Source: Sitta carolinensis (Eukaryota > Chordata > Aves > Passeriformes > Sittidae). From it: a DNA stretch of 64,000 bases. Below, piece by piece: positions 62,001 through 64,000 of the stretch. The stretch is taken from assembly GCA_032173965.1 (NCBI GenBank), contig CM063284.1, forward strand, positions 134,394,625 to 134,458,624, read 5' to 3'. Under the pieces are notes generated by a model that was given only the letters and a program-made list of their open reading frames with translations, was not told the origin of the DNA and did no database searches. Numbering within the stretch: position 1 is the stretch's first letter; every line of letters starts with the position of its first letter. The position numbers were made by a program, and so were the translations under genes.

Positions 62001-64000
62001 CTGGAAGACTGGGATAAAGTGTATATGAATGAAAAAGTTGGAAGGAATTGCAAATGTCTTTGAGACAGAAGTCATGCAAAGATAAATAGAAAAGATGACT
62101 GTAAAAGCACAAATGAACTTAAGAAAAACATAAAATAATCCACCTAGATAACTTTGAAAGCGTATGTTGAGAAGTTAAATGTGCATTTGTCATTTGATTT
62201 TGAGATGAGCCAGTCATGATGTTTGTTTCTACTTGAGCTGGATACAATTTCATTAGAATTTTTTGATCTATTTGCTGTCAAGTGGTCATGATTGCTGAAT
62301 TCCATTTTACCTACATATTACAGCATGAAATTATAATACACTGGATGAAAGGAACAAAAATAAGATCAAAAAAAGTATTTATATTGGATTTCCATGCAGT
62401 ATGCAGTATGTTGATGTACTGAATGCAACGTCCATGGTACTGTTTGGGTAATTACAATAACACTTAATTTTAGGGTTTTCTGTTACTGCGGAAACCAAGA
62501 GAGGGGTCTGAGGAAGTGAGACTTGAGATAAATGAGAAGGAAGAGGAAAACCAAAAGACCCTTGTGAAAAAGGATTGATGCTCTCTGTAGTGGGAATGAA
62601 CTTACTGGTTTATTCTGTAAAGGAAAGTTTTGTCCTTGTAATGTTAAGGAGGTTTGATAACTGGAGGTGTGTTAGGTTAGACAAAGTAAAAAGATAAGGA
62701 GTCTGAAGGACTCCTGACACAGAAGGAAATGGAGACACACACAGCTTTTACTCCTGCATTGCCTGTGTGCACACACTTCTGTCTATCCACATGCTCCCAG
62801 GAATGAGGATGCTGGGAACCCCAATAAGTTGCTCCAGATTTTTTCCCCTCCTACACTTTGATTCATCTGTAATACAAAATATGAAGCCAGAGCAGGGGTA
62901 AATAGCCCATATAACCCTTCTCCTCTCCACACTTCTGGCCCATCTTCTCCCAATTGTCTTTCAAGTAGATAAGCTAATTTACAACTTAATTATTTTCTCT
63001 AATTAATATGTGCAGCACAGGAGAACGAAAATCACTTACTATGGAAAAATTATGGTTTGTTTGGATATGTGAACGTGCTATTGTGGGTTAGCAAGTTCCT
63101 TGCATTTAACTTCTGTCCATTAGTGTGCTTTAGATTGTGAATTCAGAGGGATTTGACTCAGTCCTTTGACCAGCGTTCATTTAGTCAGCCTCTGTATTCC
63201 CTTCTGCAAGTTATAAGCCTCAAGCCCAGCACACATCTGCATTTAGTGCCTTTAGCAAAGAGATTTAAAGCCTAAAAAATATCATTATGTACAAGAGGAA
63301 TGCAGGGTGGGCGAGATAAAATAATTGGTAGCAACATTTCTCCCTTGGTGAGCAAAGGCCAACAGAGCAGTTTAAACCCCAAAGCCCTTGGGCAGAACCC
63401 TAGAAAATGTTCTGTTATTAGCAATTCCTTTTGGTAGGTGAATAAATGAACTCCTGAATGGTCTTGGTTTAACTACTGTGAGTGTAAACATATGTGAAAG
63501 GAGAGAAAGCAATCATACAAAAACTATGATGACTGGAATTTGTTGTCACTTCTTCTTTAAAAATATTTCCACACATTAAATTCTGCTTTTTTTTTTGCGT
63601 GGTAGAGTGGATCACAGGAAATGCATTATTGATTATGTTATTGTAAATCGTTTTCAGGTGAGAGATATTTTGTGTTATTACTTATGCAGAGTCCAACAGT
63701 CATGAGATATAAGACCAAATGGGAATTTCACCTGATGGAACACATCATCATATACTCTTCTGTTGTGGGCTGCCAGTAGTGCAGCAGAAATGCCAAAAGG
63801 AGAGGTATTAGGTAGAAAATTCACAGCAACTGCAGCCCACATACCTGGAACTGGACAACATGGATCAGGTAATCATATGTCTTATGTCTATGTACAGTGT
63901 CAGCATTGTGGAGTTGAATGCAGGTGATGTGGCCTTCTTTCAGATGGGAATACATCTTCTTTCCTCTTCTCTTTCACAGACCAAGAGAGGAGCCAGGCCT
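59061..64000. other. AT-rich noncoding DNA to window end
   Basis: It holds a T15 tract at 61709-61723 and no recognised transposable element. A CAG/GTAATC junction near 63868-63875 could serve as a donor, but no convincing acceptor or coding frame goes with it. No gene is seen. Confidence 0.5.

Noticed and set aside
1..64000. tRNA, rRNA, snRNA genes or a prokaryote-style operon
   Set aside because: No cloverleaf with A/B boxes, no rRNA or U-RNA core sequence, and no dense collinear reading frames were recognised on either strand. A tRNAscan/Infernal run would be decisive.

Overview
The window looks like vertebrate nuclear DNA from a bird. The evidence is the set of CR1 LINE fragments, whose 3' tails read (on the plus strand) like AATCATAGAATGG followed by the GGTTGGAAGG-type 3' UTR, together with avian-type solo retroviral LTRs. 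The background is AT-rich and CpG-poor, and there is no operon-like or dense coding structure. I recognise no complete protein-coding gene, tRNA or rRNA. The sequence reads as a gene desert or the interior of very large introns. The species is not determined; the repeats only say bird.

Layout. Positions 1-9.9 kb are plain AT-rich DNA. The one exception is the best exon candidate of the window: 102 nt at 6468-6569, with acceptor and donor, phase 1-1, acidic peptide, followed 134 nt later by an 11-nt AG/GT-bounded segment. At 10370-10950 there is a minus-strand solo LTR with a clean 5-bp target-site duplication. Positions 11-25 kb are mostly featureless, with a degenerate minus-strand ERVL-like LTR (about 16255-16679) and several short perfect hairpins. 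Positions 25-40 kb are the repeat-rich part: CR1 fragments at 25259, 31417, 32655-34180 and 37118-39815 (all in minus orientation), plus a plus-strand solo LTR with TATA box and poly(A) signal near 34949-35571. Positions 40-49 kb are quiet, with two stretches (about 43850-44150 and 47379-48130) that look like conserved noncoding elements. At 49300-49530 there is an isolated CpG island, followed by non-repetitive sequence carrying a nested set of inverted repeats (49712-49891) and a strong splice donor at 50029. This is the most interesting spot in the window and could be an alternative or lncRNA promoter with first exon. Positions 50-64 kb are again AT-rich noncoding DNA with simple repeats, more hairpins and a few conserved-looking patches.

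No genes can be shown to work together here. Interpretation rests on repeat recognition, splice-site geometry and inverted-repeat reading by eye. No alignment, folding or conservation computation was possible.
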